From the NCBI GenBank assembly GCA_030533415.1, contig JAUNJE010000019.1, forward strand, positions 1-47,570: a DNA stretch of 47,570 nucleotides, read 5' to 3'. Under the pieces are notes generated by a model. It had not been told where the DNA came from. It saw only the letters and a list, made by a program, of their open reading frames with translations, and searched no databases. Shown here in pieces: positions 8,298 through 16,756 of this stretch. Position numbers and translations under genes: made by a program. Every line of letters starts with the position of its first letter. The stretch's first letter is position 1. The DNA is from Eubacteriales bacterium (GTDB lineage: Bacteria; Bacillota; Clostridia; Oscillospirales; Oscillospiraceae).

Positions 8298-10256
8298 TCA
8301 GCAAAGCTTTGCGCCGGCGGGAATATCGTCGCTGACCATGATCAGGTTCAGCTTTTCCTCTCCCTTTTCCGTATGAACCGCGCTGAGCAGCATACCGTTG
8401 CTCTCCCGGCCCATCATTTTCCGGGCAGGCAGGTTGGTGATGGCCACCAGGGTCTTGCCAACCAGCTCCTCCGGCTTGTAATACTTCGCGATCCCGGACA
8501 GGATCTGGCGGTCTGTGCCTGTTCCGTCATCCAGGGTGAAGCACAGGAGTTTTTCACTCTTCTTGACAGGCTTGCAGTCCTTGACCTTTACAGCCCGGAA
8601 ATCCGACTTGCAGAAGGTGTCGAAATCAACCTTTTCTTCGGAATACGGCTCGATTTCCAGGGCAGGAACCGGGGGCTTGCTCAGCTCCTCCAAAGCCGCC
8701 AATTCCTTCTCCACATCGATTCTGGGGAACAGGGCAGGACCGCTGAGCGTTGCCGCATCCGCAGGCAGGACCCCGAACACATTCAAGCTGTCCCAATCCA
8801 TCCGCGCGCCGCCCAGCCGCTTTGCGATTTCCTCGGAGGTGCCGGGCATAAAAGGCGTCAGCAGGCCGGCGCAGATGCGCACCGTCTCCAGCAGATTGTA
8901 CAGCACCCGGGCCAGGCGGGGTTTATTTTCCTCGGACTTGGCCAACACCCAGGGAGCGTTCTCGTCGATATACTTGTTGGCCCGGGAAATGACCTTGAAA
9001 ATCTCCGCCAGCGCGTTCTGGAAAGCGAACTTCTCCATCTGCTCCTCGTATTTATCCCGCAGGGAGGCCGCTATCCGGAGCAGCTCGGCGTCCTTTTCCT
9101 CGTCGGCTGTCTGCTGGGCCGGCAGATTAGCGCCGAAATATTTCTGCGCCATGGCAACGGTACGGGACACCAGATTGCCCAGGTCATTTGCTAAGTCCAC
9201 ATTGATGGTGTTGATCAGCAGCTCATTGGAGAAGTTGCCGTCGGAGCCGAAGGGGAAGGAACGCAGCAGGAAGAACCGCAGAGCGTCCACGCCGAAGCGC
9301 TCCGCCAGAATGTAGGGATCCACCACATTGCCCTTGGATTTGCTCATTTTGCCGCCGTCCAGCAGCAGCCAGCCATGGCCGTAGACCTTCTTAGGCAGGG
9401 GCAGGTCCAGGCTCATCAGCATGGCAGGCCAAATGATGGAGTGGAAGCGGACAATCTCCTTTCCCACAAAATGCACGTCGGCAGGCCAGAAGCCCTCCAA
9501 ATCATCATACTTGTCGTTTTCAAAGCCCAGGGCGGTCATGTAGTTGAACAACGCATCAATCCAGACGTACACCACATGGCCGGGATCGAAGTCCACGGGC
9601 ACGCCCCAGGTGAAGCTTGTGCGGGAAACACACAAATCCTCCAGGCCGGGCTTGATGAAGTTATTCACCATTTCGTTGACGCGGCTCCGGGGTTCCAGGA
9701 AATCCGTGTTCTCCAACAGGTCCTGCACCCGGCCGGCATACTTGCTCAGGCGGAAGAAATAGGCTTCCTCCTCCGCGTCCTGGACCTCCCGCCCGCAGTC
9801 GGGACACTTGCCGTCTACCAGCTGGCTTTCCGTCCAAAAGGACTCACAGGGCTTACAGTACTTGCCCTTGTAGGTGCCCTTGTAGATGTCTCCGTTGTCG
9901 TACATTTTTTTGAAAATCTTCTGAATGGCCGCCACATGGTAGTCGTCGGTGGTGCGGATAAAACGGTCATAGGAAATGTTCATCAGCTTCCACAGGTCCA
10001 GCACACCGCCCTGGCCCAGGACGATGTCGTCCACAAACTGCTGCGGCGTAACGCCTGCCTCTTTGGCCTTGTCCTCGATCTTCTGGCCGTGCTCGTCGGT
10101 GCCGGTCAGAAATTTGACCTTGTAGCCCTGCAGCCGCTTGTACCGGGCCATGGCGTCCGTGGCCACGGTGCAGTAGGTGTGGCCGATGTGCAGCTTGGCA
10201 GACGGATAGTAGATGGGGGTGGTAATGTAATAATTACCTTTGCACTTTTCGCACAT
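8298..10256 (-). CDS. metG: Methionyl-tRNA synthetase
   Basis: Charges tRNA-Met in the cytoplasm. The 652-aa protein has the class I HIGH-type motif (KLHIGHT) near residue 22, a zinc knuckle pair (CKPCESF and CPDCG), the KMSKSKGN loop, an anticodon-binding helical domain and a C-terminal OB-fold tRNA-binding domain (DFRAVKVKDCKPVKKSEKLL), which makes it the long dimeric form. The ATG at 10256 follows ATAGGAGGAGA; the longer open frame reads back into the T-box terminator, so it is not used. It is a single gene controlled by the Met T-box directly upstream. It converges on the lipoprotein gene across repeat B. Confidence 0.97.
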   Translation of the reverse strand: MCEKCKGNYYITTPIYYPSAKLHIGHTYCTVATDAMARYKRLQGYKVKFLTGTDEHGQKIEDKAKEAGVTPQQFVDDIVLGQGGVLDLWKLMNISYDRFIRTTDDYHVAAIQKIFKKMYDNGDIYKGTYKGKYCKPCESFWTESQLVDGKCPDCGREVQDAEEEAYFFRLSKYAGRVQDLLENTDFLEPRSRVNEMVNNFIKPGLEDLCVSRTSFTWGVPVDFDPGHVVYVWIDALFNYMTALGFENDKYDDLEGFWPADVHFVGKEIVRFHSIIWPAMLMSLDLPLPKKVYGHGWLLLDGGKMSKSKGNVVDPYILAERFGVDALRFFLLRSFPFGSDGNFSNELLINTINVDLANDLGNLVSRTVAMAQKYFGANLPAQQTADEEKDAELLRIAASLRDKYEEQMEKFAFQNALAEIFKVISRANKYIDENAPWVLAKSEENKPRLARVLYNLLETVRICAGLLTPFMPGTSEEIAKRLGGARMDWDSLNVFGVLPADAATLSGPALFPRIDVEKELAALEELSKPPVPALEIEPYSEEKVDFDTFCKSDFRAVKVKDCKPVKKSEKLLCFTLDDGTGTDRQILSGIAKYYKPEELVGKTLVAITNLPARKMMGRESNGMLLSAVHTEKGEEKLNLIMVSDDIPAGAKLC

Positions 10257-10273
10257 ATTTTCTCCTCCTATAA

Positions 10274-10510
10274 ATAAAAAAACCGCCCTGGGATGACCCA
10301 AGGGCGACAAAATTGACGCGGTACCACCTTGATTCGCAGCTTACGCTGCCTCATGGCGCGTTAACGGGCGCACCCGAAACCGCCTACCTATCGGCGGCCC
10401 AGCTCCGAGACCATGTTCCCCTGTTCTCCCCGTGCCCACTCTCACCTTCCAGGGCTCTCTGACCGGTTCTCCCAGGGTACTCTTCTCTTCCCAGCTTTTG
10501 CAATATTGTA
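10274..10510 (-). ncRNA. T-box leader of metG
   Basis: The minus strand carries the T-box sequence AAGGTGGTACCGCG (complement of 10318-10331), which pairs with uncharged tRNA acceptor ends. It is followed by a terminator stem (10284-10306, CGCCCT with AGGGCG) and a run of U (10274-10283) just before the metG ribosome site. In Stem I the segment GGGGAACATGGTCTCGG places ATG in the specifier position followed by a purine, so uncharged tRNA-Met should bind and antiterminate. The boundaries are approximate: the 5' end is set by the promoter. Confidence 0.92.
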
Positions 10511-10516
10511 TTTGTT

Positions 10517-10546
10517 ATTATAGCCCGAAACGCGGCAGTTTGTCAA
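10517..10546 (-). promoter_or_regulatory. Sigma-A promoter of the metG T-box
   Basis: Read on the minus strand: -35 TTGACA (complement of 10541-10546), 18-nt spacer, -10 TATAAT (10517-10522). Both boxes match the consensus exactly. It lies 45 bases past the end of eutH. No U-tract terminator is seen in that gap, so eut transcripts could run into the T-box leader. Confidence 0.88.
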
Positions 10547-10591
10547 CACCCAATTGCGAAACGGCGGAGAAGCCGGCTGTCCGGGATACGG

Positions 10592-11674
10592 CTACAGCTT
10601 CTCTTCCTTCTTCGTCAGCCACATGGCCACGGCAATGGCGCTGATGCCGCCCACCAGCTTCCCCGTGATCATGGCGCCCATCATCTCCGGGGCAAAGCCC
10701 GCCGTGAAGCCCAGATGGTCGCCGAACACAAACGCCGCCGACACGGCAAAGGCAATATTGATGACCTTTCCCCGCTCATTCATATCCTTCACCATGCCGA
10801 AGGTGGCAATGGAATTGGCAAGGCTGGCAATCAGCCCCGCAGCCGCGGCGTCATTGATGCCCAGCCGCTGTCCCACCGCCATCAGGGGCTTTCGCAGCAG
10901 CTTTGTAATGACGAACACCAGCGGGAAGGCCCCCGCCAGCACAATGGCGATGGTGCCCACGGTGGCAAAGCCCTCCGAAATCGGCGCCATGCCCGGAATC
11001 ACGGCATAACCTGTCAGCGCTTCCACAATGGCTGCCGCCAGTCCCACGGTCACCACAATGACCACGCACTTTCCGAACACCTCGAAGCCCCTGACCATGG
11101 CCCGTTCCGCCCGCCACAGGCCCAGAGCGATCAGCAGCGCAATGATCACAATGGGGATCAGGTTGCGCAGCACCATCCCCACCTGGTATCCCGCCACCAA
11201 TCCTCCCGCAAAGACACCCAGGGGAATGGTCACGATACCGCAGAGGATGCCCTTGGCCATGGCGGGCCTGTCCTCTTCCTTCAAAATGCCCATGGCCACC
11301 GGGATGGTAAAGACAATGGTGGCTCCCAGCATGGAGCCTGTCAGGACACCGCCCAGCATGGCCGCCTGGTGATCCGTTGTCATCTCCACGGCCAAGGCGC
11401 CGCCGCGCATATCACAGGCCAGGATTGTGCCGGCAAACATGGCCGGGTCAGCCCCCAGGAAGCCGTAAACCGGCACCACCACAGGCTTCAGCACCGCTGC
11501 CAGCACCGGCGCCAGGGATACGATTCCCACCATAGCCAGCGCCAGAGAACCCATGGCCAGGATGCCGTTTTCAAACTCCTGCCCCAATCCCCAGCGGTTG
11601 CCGAAGATGCGGTCAAGGGCGCCCAAAACCGCAAACCCGGCCATGACCGCGATCAATATTTCATGAAAAGACAT
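10592..11674 (-). CDS. eutH: Ethanolamine transporter EutH
   Basis: Integral membrane protein (360 aa, about ten hydrophobic segments) that brings ethanolamine into the cell when the outside level or pH is low. The family is recognisable from MSFHEILIAVMAGFAVLGAL at the N-terminus, the GADPAMFAGTILACDMRGG segment and the C-terminal FGDHLGFTAGF stretch. The ATG at 11674 follows AGGAGGGATACC; the 26 codons before it in frame have no ribosome site. It is the last gene of the eut operon and is separated from eutN by 87 bases, the second largest gap in the operon together with those before pduL and eutB. Confidence 0.93.
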   Translation of the reverse strand: MSFHEILIAVMAGFAVLGALDRIFGNRWGLGQEFENGILAMGSLALAMVGIVSLAPVLAAVLKPVVVPVYGFLGADPAMFAGTILACDMRGGALAVEMTTDHQAAMLGGVLTGSMLGATIVFTIPVAMGILKEEDRPAMAKGILCGIVTIPLGVFAGGLVAGYQVGMVLRNLIPIVIIALLIALGLWRAERAMVRGFEVFGKCVVIVVTVGLAAAIVEALTGYAVIPGMAPISEGFATVGTIAIVLAGAFPLVFVITKLLRKPLMAVGQRLGINDAAAAGLIASLANSIATFGMVKDMNERGKVINIAFAVSAAFVFGDHLGFTAGFAPEMMGAMITGKLVGGISAIAVAMWLTKKEEKL

Positions 11675-11761
11675 GGTATCCCTCCTGATGCCGTAATCCG
11701 GTTTCCCGGTGGTGAAGGCTTTCCCTCTCCTGAAAGACGCCTTCCCTTCCAACCGTATCTT

Positions 11762-12010
11762 TTACCTCTCGAATTTTTCTTCCTTTTCGTCCACGATGGC
11801 CACCACAGCGGCATCCACCGGGGCGTCCATGCAGTACCGGGACGCCACCGTCCCCGTTGCCAGCAGCACCCGGTCTCCGGTGCCCGCACCAACCTGGTCC
11901 GCCGCTACAATCCGCTGTCCGTCACTTTCCACCACCAGAAAGGTCTGTCCCTGCAGGCAGGCGGCCTTCCGTGTGGCCCAAATGGCTCCGATCACTTTTC
12001 CAACCTTCAT
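11762..12010 (-). CDS. eutN: Microcompartment vertex protein EutN
   Basis: An 82-aa member of the EutN/CcmL family that forms pentamers closing the vertices of the protein shell. The start MKVGKVIGAIWATRK and the AADQVGAGTGDRVLLATG loop are typical, and the length is slightly short of the usual 85-100. It overlaps the preceding gene by four bases (ATGA), so translation is coupled. It is the only pentamer gene in the window. Confidence 0.93.
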   Translation of the reverse strand: MKVGKVIGAIWATRKAACLQGQTFLVVESDGQRIVAADQVGAGTGDRVLLATGTVASRYCMDAPVDAAVVAIVDEKEEKFER

Positions 12011-12405
12011 TTCGTTCCCTCCATAATTTCCTTTGCCAAAGGCGTCAGCACCGCACCGGGGCTGGGCAGCCGCCCGGAATTGCGCAGAATCCGGGCTTCC
12101 TCCGCCGTAATCAGCTTCTTCCGCCCGCCGTCCGTAAACAGTACGCCCCAGTTTTTCAGTTCCCTCTGGGCGGCCGTCAGGCTGCCCGCCAGCGCCCGGT
12201 TTTTCGGGACCTCCGGTAACCCCGGCGTGTAGAGATACACCGCCTGTCCCTCCGCCAGCGCCGCCAGAACCCGTTCATCGCGGAACCGCAGAAGCTGCGA
12301 CAGCGTCAGCGAGCCGATGACCACCGCTTCATAGGGCGGCTCCGCCACATACTGGTAGCCCAGCTCCGTCCCCGGCTCCTTTCCGATCAGCAGCGCCCGG
12401 GTCAT
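12007..12405 (-). CDS. Conserved ethanolamine-operon protein of unknown function
   Basis: A 132-aa protein without a recognised catalytic motif. I recall a conserved family of this size in Firmicutes eut operons (the eut_hyp type of annotation), and the placement between pduL and eutN fits. Visible pieces: an N-terminal MTRALLIGKEPG strand-turn segment that resembles the start of a flavodoxin-like or Rossmann fold, an alpha/beta core, and a C-terminal part with LITAEEARILRNSG. It overlaps both neighbours by four bases, so it is firmly part of the operon. A role in shell assembly or cargo handling is possible, but nothing in the sequence proves it. Confidence 0.75.
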   Translation of the reverse strand: MTRALLIGKEPGTELGYQYVAEPPYEAVVIGSLTLSQLLRFRDERVLAALAEGQAVYLYTPGLPEVPKNRALAGSLTAAQRELKNWGVLFTDGGRKKLITAEEARILRNSGRLPSPGAVLTPLAKEIMEGTK

Positions 12406-13010
12406 GGGAGGATCCTCCCCAGATCGCCCTTGCGAAAGCCGCAGGCGTTTGCCTCATCGTAGTCCAGATGCACATAGGCGGCAAAATCCGGGCTGACCCG
12501 TATCACCACATCGTCAAAAATCACGGGCCGGGCCGTATAGGTCCGCAGCTTCACCGTCTGATTGTTCCGCACCCCAAACCGCTGCGCATCCTCCGGGGTC
12601 AGATGGATGTGCCGCTTGGCGGCAATGACCCCCTGGGGCAGGGTCACACGGCCGCAGGCTCCCACCAGCACCGCACCGGGGCTGCCCTTTACATCTCCGG
12701 ACAGCCGCACCGGCGCGTCGATCCCCAGCACCCTGGCATCCGTCAGGGAAACTTCCACCTGGCCTTCCTTCCGCTCCGGGCCAAGCACGGCCACGTTCTG
12801 AAACTCCCCCTTGGGGCCGATGACCGTGACCCGTTCATTCGCCAGATACTGTCCCGGCTGGGACAGGGGACGCTTAGGGGTCAGGGGATGCCCGAAAAGG
12901 ATCTCGGCCTGTTCCTTTGTCACATGCGCATGCCGTCCCGAGGCCTCCAGTTCCACAAAAAGCCGGAGCGTAATGCGCTCAACCAGCGCATGTAATTCCT
13001 GTCCGTCCAT
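12402..13010 (-). CDS. pduL: PduL-type phosphotransacylase
   Basis: Converts acetyl-CoA plus phosphate to acetyl phosphate and free CoA, so CoA is recycled inside the shell and ATP can be gained by acetate kinase elsewhere. The 202-aa protein has the two PduL repeats with zinc-binding histidines: SGRHAHVT (H27, H29), AKRHIHLTP (H134, H136) and YVHLDYDEANAC (H181). It is unrelated to Pta/EutD. The first 20 residues (MDGQELHALVERITLRLFVE) form an amphipathic helix that fits a shell-encapsulation peptide. GAGGAGGAACC precedes the ATG. A repeated hairpin lies immediately upstream at 13026-13047. Confidence 0.93.
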   Translation of the reverse strand: MDGQELHALVERITLRLFVELEASGRHAHVTKEQAEILFGHPLTPKRPLSQPGQYLANERVTVIGPKGEFQNVAVLGPERKEGQVEVSLTDARVLGIDAPVRLSGDVKGSPGAVLVGACGRVTLPQGVIAAKRHIHLTPEDAQRFGVRNNQTVKLRTYTARPVIFDDVVIRVSPDFAAYVHLDYDEANACGFRKGDLGRILP

Positions 13011-13025
13011 AGGTTCCTCCTCGCT

Positions 13026-13047
13026 TTTTGGCGTCCTGCCGCCAAAA
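13026..13047 (-). promoter_or_regulatory. Intercistronic hairpin before pduL, shared with eutM
   Basis: An 8-bp stem TTTTGGCG/CGCCAAAA with a six-base loop, placed just before the pduL ribosome site. Nearly the same hairpin precedes eutM at 17086-17105. It has no U-tract. It may act as an mRNA-processing or stabilising stem; the function is inferred. Confidence 0.6.
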
Positions 13048-13065
13048 TACAGAATACGGCACTGG

Positions 13066-13108
13066 GGTATCCCTACTGGGATTCTCTCACATTCCCCGAA
13101 GGGATACC
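13066..13108 (-). promoter_or_regulatory. Second hairpin in the eutE-pduL gap
   Basis: GGTATCCCT (13066-13074) pairs with AGGGATACC (13100-13108) around a 25-base loop containing a smaller stem. The minus-strand start of the hairpin, GGTATCCCTTCGGG, resembles that of the hairpin before eutB (GGTGTCCCTTCGGG). Confidence 0.5.
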
Positions 13109-13125
13109 GCCGTTGGCCGCGTGAT

Positions 13126-14553
13126 TTACCGCAGCCGCTCCAGGATCTTCTCCGTCAGCAGCTCCACAAGATCCGAACTGACCGCCACCTTCGGCGCCTG
13201 CTTCTCCTCCACGCCCCAGGCCACCCGCCGGATGTTGATCAGGTCCAGGGGGGAAATGTTGTTGGAGGAGCTGCTGCCGCCCACCGCGCCGCAGCCCAGG
13301 GTCAGCGCCGGGAACAGCCCCGTTGTGGCCCCGATGCCCCCCAGTGCCGCCGGGGTGTTTACCAGGAACCGGGACACAGGGATTTTTTCCGCGAAACGCC
13401 GGATCACATTTTCGTCGGCGGCGTGCATGGCAAAGGTATGGCCGCTGCCCTCATGCCTTAGGACCTCTATGCTTTTGGCAAGCACCGCTTCCTCGCTGTC
13501 CATGACGAAAAACGCCAGCACCGGGCAGAGCTTTTCCATGGAGTAAGGCCGGGTAGGCCCTGCCTCCTGCTCCCGGGCTACCAGGACCTTGGTGCCATGG
13601 GGAACGGGGAATCCCGCCAGTTCCGCCAGACGCGGGGCGCTTTTGCCCACGATTTCCGGGTTCAGCGCTCCGGTGGGGCGGAACAACAGCTTTGCCAGCT
13701 GCCCTGCTTCCTGGGCGTTCATAAAGTAGAACCCCTGCCGCTGTCCCTCGGCACGCACCTGCTCCTCCAGCGCCTTTTCCACGATGATGCTCTGCTCCGA
13801 AGCGCAGACCGTACCGTTGTCAAAGGTCTTGGACCGGAGAATACATTGCATCGCCTGGGAAATATCCGCGCTGTGGTGGATATATGCCGGCCCATTGCCC
13901 GCTCCCACGCCGATGGCGGGCTTTCCGGAAGAATAGGCCGCCTTCACCATACCGGGACCGCCGGTGGCCAGGATCAGCCGCACCGGCTCCGCACCCATCA
14001 GCTCCTGGCACCCGGCCATGGCAGGGATGCTCAGGCAGGCCACCGATCCTTTGGGCGCTCCCGCCCGTTCCGCCGCCTCCGCCACGATCTGCGCCGCTTT
14101 CCGGGTGCAGACAATGGCCTTGGGGTGGGGAGAAAAAACAATGGCGTTACCGGATTTCAGGGCGGTCATCGCCTTATAGCACACGGTGGACGTGGGATTG
14201 GTACTGGGGACAATGGCAGCGATGACCCCCACCGGTACGCCGATCTCCCAAAGCCGCTGGTCCGGGACCTCCCGCAGGAGGCCCACGGTCTTCATCCCCC
14301 GCACCGCCTGGGCCACCCGCTCCGAGGCAAAAAGGTTCTTTGTGATTTTATCCTCCACATTGCCGAAGCCCGTTTCACTGACGGCCATTTCCGCCAATAC
14401 AGGCGCTTCCTTGGCGAAGGCCTTCGCAACCGCTTCCACGATATTGTCCAGCTGCTCCTGACACATTGCCGCCAGCCCCAGCTGGGCCTGCTCTGCCGCC
14501 TTCGCCAGCGCCCTGGCCTCCTGGCGGGCCGTTAAATCTTTGTCAAATTCCAT
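13126..14553 (-). CDS. eutE: CoA-acylating acetaldehyde dehydrogenase EutE
   Basis: Oxidises acetaldehyde to acetyl-CoA with NAD inside the microcompartment. The 475-aa protein belongs to the EutE/PduP branch of aldehyde dehydrogenases: nucleotide-binding part with AAIVPSTNPTSTVCYKA, the ATGGPGMVKAAYSSGKPAIG segment, and catalytic Cys250 in DNGTVCASEQS. It lacks the alcohol dehydrogenase half of AdhE, and EutG supplies that step. The first ~25 residues are helical and Ala/Gln-rich, which fits an encapsulation peptide. The ATG at 14553 follows GGAGGAAAT; the 41 codons before it in frame overlap the upstream gap and are not conserved. It follows eutB by 44 bases. Confidence 0.95.
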   Translation of the reverse strand: MEFDKDLTARQEARALAKAAEQAQLGLAAMCQEQLDNIVEAVAKAFAKEAPVLAEMAVSETGFGNVEDKITKNLFASERVAQAVRGMKTVGLLREVPDQRLWEIGVPVGVIAAIVPSTNPTSTVCYKAMTALKSGNAIVFSPHPKAIVCTRKAAQIVAEAAERAGAPKGSVACLSIPAMAGCQELMGAEPVRLILATGGPGMVKAAYSSGKPAIGVGAGNGPAYIHHSADISQAMQCILRSKTFDNGTVCASEQSIIVEKALEEQVRAEGQRQGFYFMNAQEAGQLAKLLFRPTGALNPEIVGKSAPRLAELAGFPVPHGTKVLVAREQEAGPTRPYSMEKLCPVLAFFVMDSEEAVLAKSIEVLRHEGSGHTFAMHAADENVIRRFAEKIPVSRFLVNTPAALGGIGATTGLFPALTLGCGAVGGSSSSNNISPLDLINIRRVAWGVEEKQAPKVAVSSDLVELLTEKILERLR

Positions 14554-14597
14554 ATTTCCTCCATTGGTCAATACCTGTTTACGGCCCTGCCAACAGC

Positions 14598-15962
14598 CTA
14601 AAACAGCAAGCTTGACCCGTCGCCGGCTTTTTTCGTCAGCCGTCCGTTCTCTACAAAGCCCATTTTTTCCAGCCACCGCTGGAATTCCGGGATAGCCGTT
14701 TTCCCGGTCAGCTCCCGCAGGGCCGCCGTTTCCCGGAAGCCCGTGGTCTGGTAGTTCAGCATGATGTCATCCCCGTGGGGAATGCCCATGAAATAGTTGC
14801 ACCCCGCCATGGTCAGAAGGCTTGCCAGATTCTCGATGTCATTTTGATCCGCTTTCATGTGGTTGGTATAGCAGCAGTCACAGCCCATGGAGATGCCGGT
14901 CAATTTGCCCATGAAGTGGTCCTCCAGTCCCGCCCGGGTCACCTGCCGGGCATCGTAGAGATACTCCGGGCCGATGAAGCCCACCACGGTGTTCACCAGG
15001 AAGGGCTGGAACCGCTTGGCAAAGCCGTAGCACCGGGCCTCCATGGTCACCTGGTCCGTGTCATAGTGGGCGTTGGAGGAAAGCTCCGAGCCCTGGCCCG
15101 TCTCAAAATACATGACGTTGGGGCCTTCCGCCGTGCCTTCCTTCAGCAGCAGCTGGCGGGCCTCCTCCAGCGTCGCCCCGGAGAAGCCGAAGGCCTCGTT
15201 GCCCTTCTGGCTTCCGGCAATGGACTGGAAAATCAGGTCGCAGGGCGCCCCCGCCCTCACCGCTTTCATCTGGGCCGTCACGTGGGCCAGGACACAGATC
15301 TGGGTGGGAATGCCCCAGTGCTCCTTGATCTCCTGAAAGCGCCGCAGAATTTTGCCCGCCTGCTCCGGGGAGTCCGTCACCGGATTCAGTCCGATGACCG
15401 CGTCACCGGCGCCAAAGCTCAGGCCCTCCAGCGTGGATGCCGTGATGCCCTCCGGGTCGTCGGTGGTGTGGTTGGGCTGCAGGCGGCAGCTCAGCGTCCC
15501 TGGCAGGCCGATGGTGGTGTTGCAGTGGGCGGTGATGGTGATCTTATTGGCGGCATAGATGAGATCCAGATTGCTCATCAGCTTGCACACCGCCGCCACC
15601 ATCTCCGCCGTCAGCCCCCGGCTGAGCTTGCGGATGTCCGCCCCGGTGGTGGTCTCCGAGAGGAGCCATTCCCGCAGGTCCGACACCGTCCAGCCCCGGA
15701 TCTTGGCGTAAACCTTTTCGTTTACGTCGTCCTGAATGATCCGGGTGACCTCGTCCTCCTCGTAGGGGACAGCGGGATGCTCCCGCAAATCCCCCAGGGT
15801 CAGGGCGGACAGCACCACCTTGGCCGCGACCCGCTCCTGGGCGGTTTCCGCCGCCAGGCCGGCCAGCTTGTCCCCGGTTTTTTCCTCGTTGGCCTTTGCC
15901 AGTACCTGCTTGATATCCCGGAATGTGTAGGTTTTCCCCAATAGGGTGGTTTTCAGCTTCAT
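14598..15962 (-). CDS. eutB: Ethanolamine ammonia-lyase large subunit EutB
   Basis: Catalytic TIM-barrel subunit of the AdoCbl-dependent lyase that turns ethanolamine into acetaldehyde and ammonia. The 454-aa length and the start MKLKTTLLGKTYTFRDIKQV match the well-known EutB start, so I use the ATG at 15962 with AAAAGGA upstream; a second ATG three codons earlier is possible. Family stretches include AHCNTTIGLPGTLSCRLQPN, SIAGSQKGNEAFGF and YFETGQGSELSSNAHYDTDQ. In most operons eutC follows directly. Here eutC lies 1.8 kb upstream with eutL, eutM and eutT in between, and eutE follows eutB. Confidence 0.97.
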   Translation of the reverse strand: MKLKTTLLGKTYTFRDIKQVLAKANEEKTGDKLAGLAAETAQERVAAKVVLSALTLGDLREHPAVPYEEDEVTRIIQDDVNEKVYAKIRGWTVSDLREWLLSETTTGADIRKLSRGLTAEMVAAVCKLMSNLDLIYAANKITITAHCNTTIGLPGTLSCRLQPNHTTDDPEGITASTLEGLSFGAGDAVIGLNPVTDSPEQAGKILRRFQEIKEHWGIPTQICVLAHVTAQMKAVRAGAPCDLIFQSIAGSQKGNEAFGFSGATLEEARQLLLKEGTAEGPNVMYFETGQGSELSSNAHYDTDQVTMEARCYGFAKRFQPFLVNTVVGFIGPEYLYDARQVTRAGLEDHFMGKLTGISMGCDCCYTNHMKADQNDIENLASLLTMAGCNYFMGIPHGDDIMLNYQTTGFRETAALRELTGKTAIPEFQRWLEKMGFVENGRLTKKAGDGSSLLF

Positions 15963-16007
15963 ATCGTTCATCCTTTTGTGCACAGAGCGGACGAAAAACC
16001 GCAAAAG

Positions 16008-16059
16008 GACGGTGTTCCCCTCGGGAATGAAGGATATCCCGTCCCGAAGGGACACCGTC
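16008..16059 (-). promoter_or_regulatory. Large intercistronic hairpin between eutT and eutB
   Basis: GACGGTGTTCCCCTCGGGA (16008-16026) pairs with TCCCGAAGGGACACCGTC (16042-16059) to give a stem of about 18 bp, overlapping the eutT stop. On the minus strand it is followed by CTTTTGCGGTTTTTCG, a loose U-rich tail. It could be a partial terminator that sets the eutB level, or an mRNA-stabilising stem. Confidence 0.6.
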
Positions 16060-16753
16060 ATTTCGCATTTTGGTTTTTACTCTTCCACTGCACCATCAAA
16101 ATATAGAGCATACTGCTCATCCGGTTCAGCGCCTGCAGGATATCCACCCTCGTTGGATTTCCTTCCCGGTCGCAGAAGGCCGCCACCGCCGCCAGCTCCG
16201 CTTCCCGGGCCGCGCACCGGGCACGGTTCAGACGGGCGATCACCGCCCCGTCCGCCGCGCTGGGCATGAAGTGGGGCTGGCCGTAGTAATCCTGGGGGAA
16301 ATGGCTGCGCTTGCGCTGCTCCTCCTCCGTCAGGCCGCAGAGCCTGTCCCATTTCAGGGGCTCCTCCAGCACCTCACAGCGGATGATCTGCCGGGCCAGC
16401 GCCAGGACCTCCCCCACCGGGGTGACCAGTCCTTCCTCCGCCTGCTGGCTCAGGATCAGCTCCGCTTCCAGGGTGTCCATTTTCCCCCGGAACAGGATCC
16501 GGGGGTGGTCCTTCCGTACCAAAACATCCCCATGCAGATGGGTCATCTGCTCCGGCTTCTCTAACAGATAGCCCCCGTTTAACAGCCTGTATTGTTCGAT
16601 CCTGGCCTGCTCCGCCGGACGGATCTCGATCCGTTCCCGGTTCAAAAAATCCCGGGCGCCGCTGGTCAGCTGGTCCCCCTTCCCCAGAAAGTAGACCCGC
16701 TTGCCGTCCCGGTTGCGGATATTCGCCCGGACGGCCTCCTCGTTATAGAGCAT
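16058..16753 (-). CDS. eutT: Cobalamin adenosyltransferase EutT
   Basis: Transfers the adenosyl group of ATP to Co(I)-cobalamin to make the AdoCbl used by EutBC. The 231-aa protein has the EutT N-terminal part (YFLGKGDQLTSGARDFLNRERIEI), the middle HLHGDVLVRKDHPRI segment, the DTLEAELI helix, and a C-terminal helical bundle ending in VDILQALNRMSSMLYILM. The cysteine-rich HX11CCX2C metal motif of enterobacterial EutT is absent; as I recall, Listeria-type EutT also lacks it. The start overlaps a poor ribosome site (TAAGGA directly before ATG) and lies three bases after eutM, so translation is probably coupled. Confidence 0.9.
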   Translation of the reverse strand: MLYNEEAVRANIRNRDGKRVYFLGKGDQLTSGARDFLNRERIEIRPAEQARIEQYRLLNGGYLLEKPEQMTHLHGDVLVRKDHPRILFRGKMDTLEAELILSQQAEEGLVTPVGEVLALARQIIRCEVLEEPLKWDRLCGLTEEEQRKRSHFPQDYYGQPHFMPSAADGAVIARLNRARCAAREAELAAVAAFCDREGNPTRVDILQALNRMSSMLYILMVQWKSKNQNAK

Positions 16754-16756
16754 TCC

